A stretch of DNA of 64,000 nucleotides from Dendrocalamus latiflorus (GCA_017311315.1 CM029617.1:10147760-10211759); one strand, 5' to 3'; positions 10,037 to 21,029 are shown, counted from the first letter of the stretch. Program-made: numbers and translations. The notes: a model not told the origin generated them from the sequence alone.

Positions 10037-11125
10037 TCATCTATCTGTTTGGTCTATGACCATAACAGTGTCCTTGTGCGGATCATCCTCGCCGTCATCG
10101 TCACTCCAGCCCTTCATGTCATTGAAGTCGATGTTATCGAGGGCGGTGAGGATGCGGTGGAAGAGTTTCTTGGCTTTGCCAAGATTGCGGTACTTCTTCT
10201 CTTTGTCTTGGGCTTGGGGCTTCTTGTTGCGGTCCTTGTTGATGCAGTCGTTCTTGCTCATGCCGCCGTAGTCGTTCTTCCCCTTCTCCAGCTTGGGGTA
10301 ATTTGCTCGCATGTGGTTGGGGCCACCACACTCAAAGCAAATAATCGGCCCTCCCCTTTTTCTCTCCCTAACCCTCTTGTAAGCATGTGAAAACTTTCTG
10401 GCTAAGAGGGCTAGTTCATTCTCTGGAAGCTGCTCAAGTTGATCATTTATTTCGCAGAGAGCCACTAGAGAGAAGCCAGAAACACTATCAGAAGAAGCTC
10501 CAAAGGCTGGACTGGACTTGCGAGAGACAATATCAATCTTGTGAGTCTTGAGGCGTGAGTACAACGCATCAAGAGTCAATGTCGAGAGATTAGTCGTGTC
10601 CTTGATGGCAGTCACCTTCATCTCCCAAACTCGCAAGTCTAAGGCAGAAAGCATTTGGCGAGCGTTATCCGAGTTAGGGTATGTGAGACCAACTGCTCGG
10701 AGGTTGCTCAAAATCTTATGAAATCTTGCAAAGCACTCATCTAAGGACTCACCGGCGAGCATCTCAAACTTGTTGTACTCTCGCTTATATTGATCCTGTC
10801 GTACGGTCTTGATTTGGGTAGTGCCCTCATGATATGCATCGAGGGTCACCCAAATATCGTAGGCCGACGAAAGATGAGAAATGCAATCAAATTCATTTCT
10901 GCTAAGACCTTAGATAATGATGTTCCTTACCCTAGCATTTGCCTCAACATCAGGCATATTTGCCACTGTGATGTTCTCATCGGCAGGAACAAAAAATCGA
11001 GTTTTCACCTACCTCCAAATAGCATAGCCCTGAGACTGTATGTAAGACTCCATCCTACTCTTCCGAAAGGGATAGTCGATCCCATTGAAGAGAGGGAGCT
11101 TGGTGGAATACTTGTATGTCGTCAT
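10037..11125 (-). pseudogene. copia gag relic of a long-LTR element
   Basis: The minus-strand ATG at 11125 opens MTTYKYSTKLPLFNG. A stop codon at 11009-11011 interrupts soon after, and the frame continues through a UBN2-type gag domain (270 codons open from 10849). It contains EYNKFEMLAGESLDECFARF and a zinc knuckle CFECGGPNHMRANY, whose last Cys is Tyr. A Lys/Arg-rich and Asp-rich C-terminus follows. No protease or later domains are present, because the left side is replaced by the 7944-10036 block. Just upstream are a primer-binding site and a 2.1-kb LTR, so this was the 5' end of a minus-strand copia element with long LTRs. Confidence 0.88.
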
Positions 11126-11166
11126 GGCTCAACAGACTAGTTAAGATCTACATAGAAGAGCTAACC

Positions 11167-11179
11167 GGCTCTGATACCA
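11167..11179 (-). other. Primer-binding site (initiator Met tRNA)
   Basis: On the minus strand, TGGTATCAGAGCC follows the LTR end by two bases and precedes the gag ATG by about 40 bp. Confidence 0.9.
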
Positions 11180-12229
11180 CTTGTAAGACCGAATAGGCAA
11201 CAGAGGGGGTGAATGGTGACTTCAAATCTCCCCATGTATTCTCACAAACCTTCTTCTCCAATAGCTACAAAGCTATGAAGATGAATATTGAATGCTCACT
11301 GCAAAACCGAAAACTAGACCGATAACAGAACAAGAACAAACCCGGTCGAAAACAGAGGAGAACATAAGCGAACGACCGCTGAGACTAAAATCCGAATATC
11401 TTTTGATTCTCGGGTCAATTGATCAGGAAATTTCAACCACAGCAGGGTAATGACCTCAGGTCAAGAAATCATAGAGCTAACAAAAATCTTCGCCGAGGTT
11501 GATCGGAAGAACAAGGTCAAACAAAAAACAGAGGAAGAGGGAAGTCGCACGACCGCTGAATCCGATTTCTGAATAGCTTTTGATTCGCAGATCATTCGGT
11601 CATGAGACATCAAACAAGGCAAGAATACATCCTCTAGCTGAGAAAATACATCCTTTTTTAGGCCTGAGTTAATTTCGCCGAATTGCCCCTCATGCACATT
11701 CCTGAAGCTTCCTTCTGTCTTGTCGACCACGCTTGCAACCGACCGACTGGACCTCGACTCCTCCTAAGCCTAGTCCTGGTTCACTCCGTTAAGTTACACA
11801 CGACCGCACCTGGCATCCTAACCGTCTGGACCTCAACTCCTCCCTGAGCCAAGTCCCAGTCCTCATCTTCGGCGACTCCTGACCATCTGGACCTCAACAC
11901 CTCCTGTGCCTTGTCCCGGTCCTCCTATGCCTCACCATGACCTAGCTCCGAAGTCCTGCAACCACACAGAAGCAAACCATCACATAGCACCGCACAAAAC
12001 CTAGATTCATCAAAAGAATATACTCGAAACACAATCCTTGAAATTCATAAACACCCTACGACCGGTCGAACTCACAAAATATGCAACGCTCATAGCCTAT
12101 GACCACATCTCACATCGTTATGACCACCCCAGAAGTCCATACGACCGATTACCAGAAGCTAGGACCATCGCTAGCCCAAGCTACGACCTCTTCAAGCTGA
12201 TCGCAACCACTTCTGACCACGTTCAACAC

Positions 12230-12500
12230 ATTCCACCGTGGTCGAACCCCGTTCAGACCACATACGCCGAGTTTCACCGTGGTTGAAACCCTTTCTGACC
12301 ACGTACGACCGCAAAATGAAGTCATCCGACCGCGTTCGACCACAACCAACCGTGTCTAACCTCGTCTCGAGCACGTCCGACCGCGTTCGACCACAATCGA
12401 CAGTAGCTGACTGTACTACGACCTCGTCCGACCGCGTTCGACCATGTTCGACCGTAGCCGACTATGCTACGACCTCGTCCAACCACATTCGACTTCGACC
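12230..12500. repeat. Minisatellite of GACCGCGTTCGACCA-type units
   Basis: Short units built on tccgaccgcgttcgaccac repeat with substitutions across this part of the LTR. All six frames stay partly open, which explains several spurious ORFs. Confidence 0.75.
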
Positions 12501-12784
12501 CGACCTCGTTCGACCACTTCACAACGTGGTCGGAGTCCACCGACTTCCTAACGTGGTTGTGGTCGAAGTCTACTGACTTTCGACCGTAGCGTCGAAGCTT
12601 CGACTTCCAACCGCTTTTCGCGATAACGTGGTCATAGGCCACCGACTTCCCAATGTGGTCAGAGTCTAACTGCCGACTACCGAACGTAGCTCGCTACAAC
12701 GTGGTCAAAGACCCGTCTTCCGACCACGGCCAGTCAGTGCACCCGACTTCTGTCCGCAACGGTCGAAGCTTCGACTTCCGACCG

Positions 12785-13085
12785 CTTGTCACGATATCGT
12801 GGTCGAAACCCACTAACTTCGCAGCGTGATCGAAGTCGAAGACTGCCGACTTCACAATGTGATCAAAGCCGAAGTCTGCCGACTTCGCAGCATGATCAAA
12901 GTTGAAGACTGCCGACTTTGCATTGAAGCTGAAGTCTGCCGACTTCGTAGTGTTCAAAACCAAAGTCTGCCGACTTCGCAACGTGATCGAAGTCGAAGAC
13001 TACCGGCTTCACAGTGTGATCGCAGTCGAAGACTGCCGACTTTGCAGTGAAGCCGAAGTCTGCCGACTTTGCAGTGAAGTAGTCA
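12785..13085. repeat. Minisatellite built on gaagtctgccgacttcgcag
   Basis: Seven to eight imperfect units of about 35-45 bp combine cgaagtcgaagactgccgac with cttcgcagygtgatc. Each unit has a short self-complementary core (gaagtc...gacttc), so the array can fold into serial hairpins. Confidence 0.75.
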
Positions 13086-13319
13086 TAAAATATCCGGCTG
13101 ACTTCCCACTGAGTGGTCGTAAAAGGTCCAACAGGCATCCGACCATAGCCAACGTGGTCGTATTTGCTGCCGACCATTGCCAACGTGGTCGAACAAGCTT
13201 CCGACCATGCCAGGGAGCTACGACTTGGCAGAAAACGCACAAATCAAACTCAATCTTTCTAAGACAAGTGTCAATTACTCATCACAAACATGGGGTCACC
13301 TCCACATGGTCTCTCACAT

Positions 13320-13680
13320 CCCCACAGCGCCGTCGCCTCCATGCCGCCTGGCCGCGCCCTCCCCTCCATGTCGTCGCCTTGACATCGCCCGGTCGTGGCC
13401 TTCCCTCGGCGTCATCGCCTGAACGCCACCTGGCCACGCCCTCCCCTTGGCGCCATCACCCAGCCATGCCCACTCCTCAGTGCTGCCACATTGACGTCAC
13501 CCGGCCACGCCCTTCCCTCGGCGTCACCGCCTCGACACCACCCGGCCGCGCCCTTCCATCGGCGCCACTGCCTCAGCACCGCCCGGCCGCACCTTTCCCT
13601 CCATGCCACTGCCTCCATGCCGTCCACTCGGCGGCGCCGCCTCGACTCCGCCCCCTCAGTGAGCCCTCTCCCCTTCCACT
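13320..13680. repeat. GC-rich minisatellite, Pro/Ala-coding-like
   Basis: A CCGCCTCC/CGCCCTTCCC-rich stretch is made of about 55-60-bp imperfect units around cggccgcgcccttccctcgg. The frames are open only because of composition, and there is no recognisable protein. Confidence 0.65.
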
Positions 13681-14062
13681 TCGATCCCTTCTCTAATTTG
13701 TGGATTAGGGTAGATCTATTACTTGGGTTTGTAGATATACCAGTCTGCCCATCACCCCATCTACCAGTCAACTAGTCTGCCCTACTCCTACGGCCCCAGT
13801 GAGTCCGCGGCAGGAGAGCATAAGCTTGGAGCTATGCATCCTCCTCTACAAGTAGGACAGAACCACCATGACCGGTTTGAGGGTTTGTACGATTAAATCC
13901 CAAATAAAGTTCATTTCTTTTGTATATGCTCCATGATGCTTTCTAGTCTTAATTCTGTCTGTTTCTTATGATCCTATGATGTAGGCTGTTGGGTACCAAT
14001 TTGATTTATATACCAAACACAAGTATTTGATTTTAATTATAATTTTGTAACTGTGTGACTAG

Positions 14063-14501
14063 GTGTTCACAAATGGTGATAATATCCATACCTCAAGGGC
14101 CCTAAAGAGGCTTGGAATTGAAGACTGCTTTGAAGGAGTTGTGTGCTTTGAGACATTAAACCCAACATCTCCTGCACCTGTACTAGCCAATGAGGTTGAA
14201 ATCTTTGATATAATGAAACATCTGGCTCATCTAGAGCCTGGGGTTGAACTACCAAAATCACCAATCCTGTGCAAGCCATCAAAAGATGCCATGTTGCATG
14301 CCCTCAAAGTTGCCTCCATCAATCCACAGACAATTTTAAGGACCTAACTACTCATTTTTCATGCTCACAAATTGATGAGTGCCTCAAATGGTGTAGTAAG
14401 TTCTAACAGATTGTCTCGCTTGAAAAATCTATCAAACATTGTTTGATGATAGCATCAGGAACATCCAAGCTGCAAAGCACATCGGAATGCATGCTGTCCT
14501 G
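14063..14501 (+). pseudogene. HAD-family pyrimidine-5'-nucleotidase-like gene fragment
   Basis: An exon begins at 14063 after a polypyrimidine/AG acceptor (gtgtgactag). It encodes VFTNGDNIHTSRALKRLG, then IEDCFEGVVCFETLNP and CKPSKDAMLHALKVA, the cap-to-motif-III region of plant HAD phosphatases of the pyrimidine 5'-nucleotidase / SDT1-like group. HAD motif II is the T/N of FTN. The motif IV block (FDDSIRNIQAAKHIGMHAVL) is at 14442-14501, ending at a GT donor (gtaaat). The about 105 bp between the blocks lack a clear GT-AG intron and bring an in-frame stop (after QTILRT). Motif I (DLDDTLYP) and earlier exons are not seen. It retains an intron border, so it is a genomic fragment rather than a processed copy, perhaps captured by a transposon. 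Confidence 0.8.
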
Positions 14502-14946
14502 GTAAATCTCCCCTTCTGGTTGATAGTGCACAAGTTTTATGCATAACAAGTAGATAACATTCAGGTAAGCAACTAACACGCAATGGGAATGTCCCCAATC
14601 TGCCAACCTTATTATGTAATAGTTATGGTTATGGACTTATGGTCTGTTGAACACTCTTTTGGACTTATGGTACTGTGCTCTATGATTATCACTTTGATGA
14701 TGTACTAAATTTATGGTCTGTCGAATACGTACTATATGACTAATTGATTATCTGTGGCTGTGATTCTATTATTTATTTGCATACATGATACATGTACTTA
14801 TTTATTTTTTATTTTTCGCGGATGGTTCATTATATCGGCCTAAAGTCAGGAGGGAGAACCGAAGAACCAAGCAATTTGCTACATCAATATGAAGGTATTC
14901 TTAGTTCTTTATGAGAATTCATTAATTTCTTTTTTAATCATTATTT

Positions 14947-14988
<42 letters not shown>

Positions 14989-15956
14989 TATGTATCGCCG
15001 TATTGGCATTTTTTGGGAATGGCGAATCGTGGTATCGTCGTATTGCGTATCCGTATCAGTATCGGAGTATCCGGGCAACATAGCTTTGGGCTTTTGCAGT
15101 GATTTCCAGCGAAGCTTCGGTCGACGGGAGAATTGGGGTGTGGGTGGCTCATTGGACGCCAATGCAACGTCTAGGAGGTGGTCTTGGGCTTTTATAGCCA
15201 TCTTATGGTGGTTCAACACAGGGAATTGGTTAAGACGGCAATGGCGTGTGGCCAAGTCTGGAAGGCGCGAGAGGGCGTGATGCGACTAGCTGAGGTGATC
15301 TTTATGCTTCCTTGGGCTTTGCATTGCGACGGTCAAAGGGGTACAGGGTGTGTCAGGTCGGCTGTGAGTGAGCTGAGAGAGCAAAGAGGGAGTGAGATGA
15401 TAGCAGTGAAATAGTCATGGTGGTTTGATCAAGTGGGGCTGTAGCCATAAATGAGGGCATCAGGTGTCGGGGAGACCGTACTCTGGCTTGGCACCAGCTG
15501 GCAGGGCAAGCGAGGCAGTTTGCAGCGCTCTCTCTATCGGCGGTGAGACAAACCAGGGAAGGCGGCTGCTAATTTCAGCCCAGGTGTTGACTCCAAGTCA
15601 AGGTAAGGTTTAAAGGGTTGTCAAGGGTGGGAAAGACAAGGCTACGACATCTTACCAGAACTGTAGAGGCGTGGCAACGGCGTGGAAGAATCGGGGTGGC
15701 ATAGTGGTAAAAATTAGGACGACGCCATTTTGTCGAATGATGAACATTATCTAAAGACCGTGCCACGTGCAAATGGATGGAGGGGGTAATTCGGCAGAGA
15801 AAACATGGCATGAATGGCTGAGATGGGTGAAGCATTAGGCAAGGGTTCAAGGGAAATCAAGATCAAACAAAAATTCAAATCACTTTTTGAATTTCGGTTT
15901 TGTTTCAATGCACAGGTGATGATATTGTCTAACTTGCAAGTGGTGATGATATTCTC
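14502..15956. other. Unassigned, with one (AT)n tract
   Basis: After the phosphatase fragment there is AT-rich sequence, then an (AT)n tract (14946-14992), then a moderately GC-rich stretch (15000-15800) without any frame I recognise. That stretch could be the untranslated part of a retrotransposon. No termini could be defined. Confidence 0.45.
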
Positions 15957-15959
15957 TAA

Positions 15960-16333
15960 GGGCCTGTTTGGATCCACCCAGATTTTAAGAATCTGGTTTT
16001 TGGAAACTGGGTGGGATCCAAACATATCAGTTTTTGGGGCAGTTTTTAAAATCTACCTACCCAGATTCTTAAAAACTAAGAAGCTGTTGATACCCAGCTT
16101 TTGCCAGTTTTTTTTTGCACAAATACCCATTTACCCTCATTAAAGACCACGCGCAGACGCTTCCAATCATAAATGTAAGGGTATAATAGTCTATTAGCAT
16201 CAATCATAAATGAAATCAGCTTTTAAAAACTAGGGGATCCAAACACCCCATCAGTTTTTGCTTAGAAACCAGCTTTTAAAAACTAGAAGTAATAGCTGGT
16301 TTTTAAGAATCTGAAACTGATCCAAACAGTGCC
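15960..16333. mobile_element. Tourist-like MITE (PIF/Harbinger), TSD TAA
   Basis: The 374-bp element starts GGGCCTGTTTGGATCC and ends GGATC/GATCCAAACAGTGCC. It has inverted subterminal repeats (cagcttttaaaaact and its complement) and a TAA duplication at 15957-15959 and 16334-16336. A TWA duplication is the rule for PIF/Harbinger MITEs. It has no coding capacity. Confidence 0.85.
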
Positions 16334-16351
16334 TAACTTGCAAGTGTTTAC

Positions 16352-17265
16352 TGTTAGAAATTAGCCCATATTAGCAAGGCTCACTTCCTTAATTCCAAAG
16401 CATACATGGTTTAGTACCATATTGCTAAGGCAAGGTGAGGAAATCCAATTTATAAGGTGGAGTTCTCACCATTCCTTGAATATAGATAGAGATAGTATGA
16501 GGAGGGTTCTGGCTAGTCACACACACGCGCACGTAAGCGCACACGTATTCGCGTATTTTCACGTGAAAATCACATGACTTGTGACTTGACGTGCCACTTG
16601 GCAGACCAAGTCCATCTTTACTTTTGCTGAACTCTGCACCACTCTCTCTGTGTGTGTTTGAATGAGATTCAAATGTTTGAATTTGAGGCTTTAGTGGGGT
16701 TTTGATGATAGGCAATTACCAGTGGATAAATGGCTTATTGAATGTTTTAGTTGCTAGTGGGTAAATAACTGTTTTAATTATGTCAATTATCAGTCTGTCT
16801 ATTTATATGTCAGGAGACGTCCAAGTATGGTTGAGAATCTCACTGCCACCATTTTCTTCTTCTCTGTTATCTTGTGCTTTTGTACTGTGCTGTCTGAACT
16901 TCGTCAACCTTTCTTCCTGGCGTGCACCTGGAAGGAGGGAGAGCGGCTATCTCCGAAACATTACCGCATAAAGTACCTGCACGAGGCGGCAATAAGGTTT
17001 CTGGGCAGCACACATCTGCGCGACCGCTCACTACACTACGTCATCTATGTTCTGCACTACATCAAGCATGCACTGTTTCCTGTTCTTCATCAGACTCAAA
17101 AGTAAGTCGTTTGCGTGTTGGTTTGACTTTGTTACTATATTTTTCTTGCGTATATTCTGAAGTATGATGAGTAGCCTACTGTTAGTAGTAAGTTTTGCAT
17201 CACTGATTTATTGTATTTATCTCCTGATAAAATTTAGAATTAAAATATTACCCACATTTCCGACA
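16352..17265 (+). mobile_element. Solo LTR (copia-type), TSD TTTAC
   Basis: The 914-bp LTR runs from TGTTAGAAATTAGCCC to ...CACATTTCCGACA and is bounded by TTTAC (16347-16351 and 17266-17270). A second solo LTR of the family lies at 25202-26164. The central part has an ATG-led frame conserved between the two copies (CTWKEGERLSP, AAIRFL, VIYVLH), but the same region is probably just the transcribed leader of the LTR. No internal sequence is present, so it formed by LTR-LTR recombination. Confidence 0.92.
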
Positions 17266-17412
17266 TTTACATGCTTTTTTTCCCCGAATACGCAGCGAAC
17301 TGCGCATCTTCACATTGAAGGTAGGAGTTTACTGGCATTATCATAAAAGGCAAGAAACAAAAACAAGTGCTTGCATATCACTTATTAGCACAGTACTAGC
17401 TGCAGCCATATA

Positions 17413-17910
17413 GGGCCTGTTTGGTTGCCTGCATCCGGTTGAACCAGGCTGGCCGGATGCAGGGTCTCCTTGTTTGGTTGCCTGGTCGCTGGGTTCAGCC
17501 TAGCTCTGCTCATGCAAGATTCCCCCCGCAGCCAGGCTCTGGAGAAACGTGGGAATCGGGCGTTTCTGGGGAGCCAGGCTCGCGGGATGCAGGTGATTAG
17601 TCAGTTGATGATGTTATTAGTGTATATTAGTAAATATCAAGTATTATTAACGTGTTTTGAAGAAGTTTAAGATATAATAAGATACGAACATCTCATATAA
17701 CATATCTTCATAATCATAATCATAATCTTATATTATTTTTATCTCATGCAACATATCTTCGTACAGGCAACCAAACAATATCTCTTCTCAGCCAGACTCT
17801 ACTCGTACGTGAACCAAACACGACAGCGTTGCATGCGCGCAACCTGTCCCACGAGAACCTGACTCTTAGATACGAGCCAGGCTCTACTCGTACGTGAACC
17901 AAACAGGCCC
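17413..17910. mobile_element. Non-autonomous TIR element (GGGCCTGTTTGGTT)
   Basis: The 498-bp element has perfect 14-bp terminal inverted repeats (GGGCCTGTTTGGTT / AACCAAACAGGCCC) and a possible 3-bp duplication ATA (17410-17412 and 17911-17913). The interior contains duplicated gagccaggctc and ctactcgtacgtgaaccaaac blocks. The superfamily is uncertain, because ATA does not fit Harbinger's TWA. Confidence 0.7.
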
Positions 17911-17990
17911 ATAGTTTCCGGACCCTCGTCCCCTGGTATCCTCTGCTTAGGCACGAACACAGTCGCGCTTGCCGTACATGACAGGAAGAT
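17911..17990 (-). pseudogene. Small-peptide gene relic, exon 2 (copy P0)
   Basis: On the minus strand a canonical acceptor (tttgaccattcaccgcag) precedes an exon that would read NLPVMYG after a phase-1 junction. A one-base shift then leads to SATVFVPKQRIPGD, matching SATPFVGYGE in the copy at 20697. The upstream intron shares long stretches with the intron of the 20.7-21.0-kb copy (aagcacagcaggttgcaaat-type and gtttatrcctttttgtgt). The exon ends against the TIR element at 17910. It is a decayed member of the minus-strand peptide family described at 54368-54800. Confidence 0.6.
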
Positions 17991-18149
17991 CTGCGGTGAA
18001 TGGTCAAACACAAAAAGGCATAAACATACGCAAGAGACAAGAAGAAGTAAGGCAAACCATTATAAACAAAAACATTCGGTGGGATTCATGGTACCTTCTT
18101 TATTCTCACGGCAAAAATATTCCATAATAATCCATAAATATTCTAAAAA

Positions 18150-18525
18150 TTCTCATATTAATCAAGAAAAAGAGAAGTATCCCCACAACTTATTTTGATG
18201 GGGCCATATTATAACGATATAGATTAATCATATATGTATATTAGAGTTGTATGGCAAATACAGTTATATTTCAATAATAGGCGGTAGAGTTATATATCAA
18301 AGATAACTGAACAATAATATCTAGTTATGTAAATTATCATATTAATCGAGAAAAAGAGAAGCATATCCACTACTTATTTTGATGGGAACAGATTATAACA
18401 ATGCAGCTTAATCATATATGTATATTATAGTTGTATAGTAAATACAATTAATTTTAATCATAGACTGTAGAGTTATATATAAAAAAAACTGTACTATAAT
18501 ATATACTTATGTAATTAAGCAGGCA
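18150..18525. repeat. Tandem duplication of about 185 bp
   Basis: Two AT-rich units (18152-18335 and 18341-18525) share attaatc(a/g)agaaaaagagaag, acttattttgatggg and taatcatatatgtatatta in the same order. They lie in the intron of the P0 peptide-gene relic and are absent from the corresponding intron at 20.7-20.87 kb. Confidence 0.8.
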
Positions 18526-18636
18526 AATCTACCCGCTTTAGATAATGGTAGAGCTGGCCGCTAGGATCACTACAAGACGAAAAATTGTGCAGTAAGCACA
18601 GAAGGTTGCAAATTAACAGCCAAATTGTACAACAAT

Positions 18637-20599
18637 CACTACTACAAAAGAGTCTATATTGGACGCTTACATAACAGACAGTTCTCAGGAACCGTCTGTG
18701 CTGTAATTATCACAGACGGTTCATTAAATAATTGTATATGGTATTTTCACAGATGGTTCTAGTTATGAACCATCTGTGATAAGGCAAGATATTATAGACG
18801 GTTCTTACTAATATCCGTCTTTGATAATTCATGGATGGTTATTGATAAAAACTGTCTATGATAATGGCAGATATCACAGACGGATATATTTTTTTTAAAC
18901 CGTTTGTGATACTTCACAGATGGTTTGTATTAAAAACTATCTATGATAATGAAGTTATCATAGACAGTTTGTATTAAAAATTGTCTATGATATGTTTCCC
19001 ACCTCACAATCCCCTAAAATTTTATAATGTCCTGTCTGAGTCTGAGTAAGATTCCGTTCTGAGACACATTTAGCAAAACAAGCATAACTTTTGCATATGG
19101 TGTTTGTTTTTTACGTTCTTGTACTTGTTAGAAAGCTAACGATGAGTCCGATCCAAAAAAATAACGTGCTTTTGCCAGTCCCCCTCTAAGACCCCACAAA
19201 ATTGACCATCTTTGGCTCTAAATTTGTGTCGCAAGTTTTTTGTTTCTGTTTTTGCCCTTTTTCTTGGTCTTCTCTTTAGAATTTGGGTTTTGTCTCAACT
19301 GCAAAGTTGTAGATCTCGTCGAAACCTTTCAAACAAGCATATATAAACCATATAAAACTTTGCTATTTTATATTTTGAGAATAGCTATTTACATTGCACC
19401 GATATATTGTTTTTGTGATCTATTATCACTGACGGTTTTTAATAAGAACCCTTTGTGATATCTTACGTTATCATAGACAGTTTTTGATACGACCCGTCCA
19501 TGTTGTCTCTATCATAGACGGTTTGTAATACGAGCCATCTGTGATGCCCCACCACGTCGCCGACCACGCATATCCCCAGGATCCCGATTTCACCCGTCCA
19601 TTCTCTTCGCATCGAACGACAGGCACCAATCTCCTCCCCACCTCTCGCCCGTTATTAACCACCTCTCCCTACTTGAAGAACCAATACCACCAGTACTACT
19701 TCAACTCGTTTGTGTGCGACAAGGGTGAGAAGGAGTTTGGTAAGCGCAGCTGAAATTTCGCTTGAAACAACATGGAAAGAAAGAAGGCAATGTCAAATCT
19801 GCATTATTCCAAGTGGCTGGCACAGAAACTGTTGATTTTGGCATAGAAGCTGAAAATAGTGTTTGTTGCCTTTTTGTTTCTACTACTTAAAATTTTTTCC
19901 ACACCACTTGTTTTAGATTGTAGTTTAATGAAGGATGTGTAAGTCTAGCTTGTATTAACCTGAAGTTTCTTGTAGTGTAAGTATCTTTCTGAATTTGTAA
20001 CCGTGAAGTTTATATTTGTAAAATTGTAAGTGTCCTCTTGTGTATGCAGTGCTATAGGTAACCTACTCGTTATGTTGTGATATTGTAATGGTGGATTCTA
20101 ATCTTAAAGGAAATGGAATGTGTTGCTGTGTATGTTGCTGTATTTGCTTGTTTTCAGATGGAATAGTTAATATTTTCTGAGGATTGAAAAAATAGAAAAA
20201 AATTTAGATATAGAATGAACTATCACAGATGGTTTTGTGGTGTAAACCATCTATCAATGACTATCACAAATGACTCGAACCAAAAACGTCTGTGATACTC
20301 GCACATCACAGACGGTTCTATCTACTAACCGTCTGTGAAACTCGCTCAGCACAAACGGTTGGTAGTTAGAATCGTCTGTGATGTGCGAGTATCACAGACG
20401 ATTTTTTGTTCGAGCCGTATATGATAGTGTTCTTCATAGACGGTTCTACTTACAAATCATCTGTGTTGTATTTATCACAGACGGCTCACAAACTGCCTGT
20501 GATAACTTTTGATTATCACTGACATATAAGTTCAGACGGTTTTAAATCATCTGTGATGATAGTTTCGAATCATCTATAATGATCCTTTTTGTTATAATG
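18637..20599. mobile_element. Non-autonomous CACTA element, TSD AAT
   Basis: It starts CACTACTACAAAAGAG and ends with the diverged complement (ctttttgttataatg), flanked by AAT on both sides (18634-18636 and 20600-20602). Both subterminal regions carry many direct and inverted copies of the motif cacagacggttc, typical of CACTA subterminal repeats (18660-18985 and 20220-20575). There is no transposase. The middle (19541-20140) is non-repetitive and may be captured gene sequence: an open stretch ending near 19753, then UTR-like AT-rich sequence. Confidence 0.9.
19541..20140 (+). other. Possible captured gene fragment inside the CACTA element
   Basis: A 70-codon plus-strand frame (19541-19753, ending NSFVCDKGEKEFGKRS) is followed by sequence that looks like a 3' UTR (tgtagtttaatgaagg). 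It contrasts with the repetitive flanks. I do not recognise the protein. Alternatively it is ordinary CACTA filler. Confidence 0.35.
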
Positions 20600-20613
20600 A
20601 ATAAAGGACTCAC

Positions 20614-21029
20614 AGCAGCGGATGCTTCCCGTGTTCCCAGTTTTTTCCCCATATCCCACGAATGGCGTGGCCGAAGGTGGATCACCGGTCGGATGATCTG
20701 CGGTGAATGGTCAAACACAAAAAAGGAATAAACATACGCAGGAGACGAGAAGTACAAGCAAATTTTAGATGTCGTTAGGATCACTAAAAGATGAAAAATT
20801 GTGCTGGAAGCACAGCAGGTTGCAAATTAACAGCCAAATGTAAAGAGTTACAAATAACGGACTCACTCCTGCCGCTGCTTCCCGTGCCGCCGGTGCTCCC
20901 CGTGCTGCCAGTGCCCCCAGTTGCGGCCGCTGCGGACACGACGAGGCGGCTGCCGGCGACCGCAGAAACCAGAAGAATGAGCTGGATCACGCGCAGCCGA
21001 GTCGGAAGACGGCGGGTGATCGGCGGCAT
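20614..21029 (-). pseudogene. Small secreted-peptide gene, fused copies P1/P0
   Basis: Exon 1 (21029-20867, 54 codons plus one base) encodes MPPITRRLPTRLRV, a hydrophobic signal segment (IQLILLVSAVAGSRLVVSA) and a Gly/Ser/Thr linker ending GTGSSGR. A phase-1 intron follows (donor GTGAGT, acceptor TTCACCGCAG, 20866-20698). Exon 2 starts NHPTGDPPSATPFVGYG, aligning with NLPPGTGPSPSHSPYV of the 54-kb copy. It then runs into sequence like the end of another exon 1 (TGNTGS...), with its own GTGAGT donor at 20613. The simplest reading is a fusion of two tandem copies by unequal exchange, with the CACTA element sitting in the second intron. Not a normal gene, but splice sites are intact. Confidence 0.6.

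Larger units (their letters stand above)
11182..13286 (-). repeat. Long (2.1-kb) copia LTR
   Basis: On the plus strand it runs from TGTAAGACCGAATAGG to ...CAATTACTCATCACA. On the element's own strand it therefore starts TGTGATGAGTAATTG and ends TCTTACA. It is related over its distal half to the LTRs at 36552-38174 and 42222-43860 (shared ...gtcctgcagcc...cacagacaagaaac-like and caattactcatcac segments). It contains two minisatellite arrays. The sequence just outside its right end (ggtcacctccacatgg) is also found outside the 38174 end, as expected for internal sequence next to a 3' LTR, although the primer-binding site is on the left. Confidence 0.75.

Noticed and set aside
10049..10390. 113-codon hydrophobic plus-strand frame (membrane-protein-like)
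   Set aside because: Exact antisense of a Lys/Asp-rich copia gag. The hydrophobicity is a shadow effect.
12785..13085. CRISPR-like array
   Set aside because: Repeat units vary, spacers are not unique, and the context is a plant LTR. No cas genes exist here.
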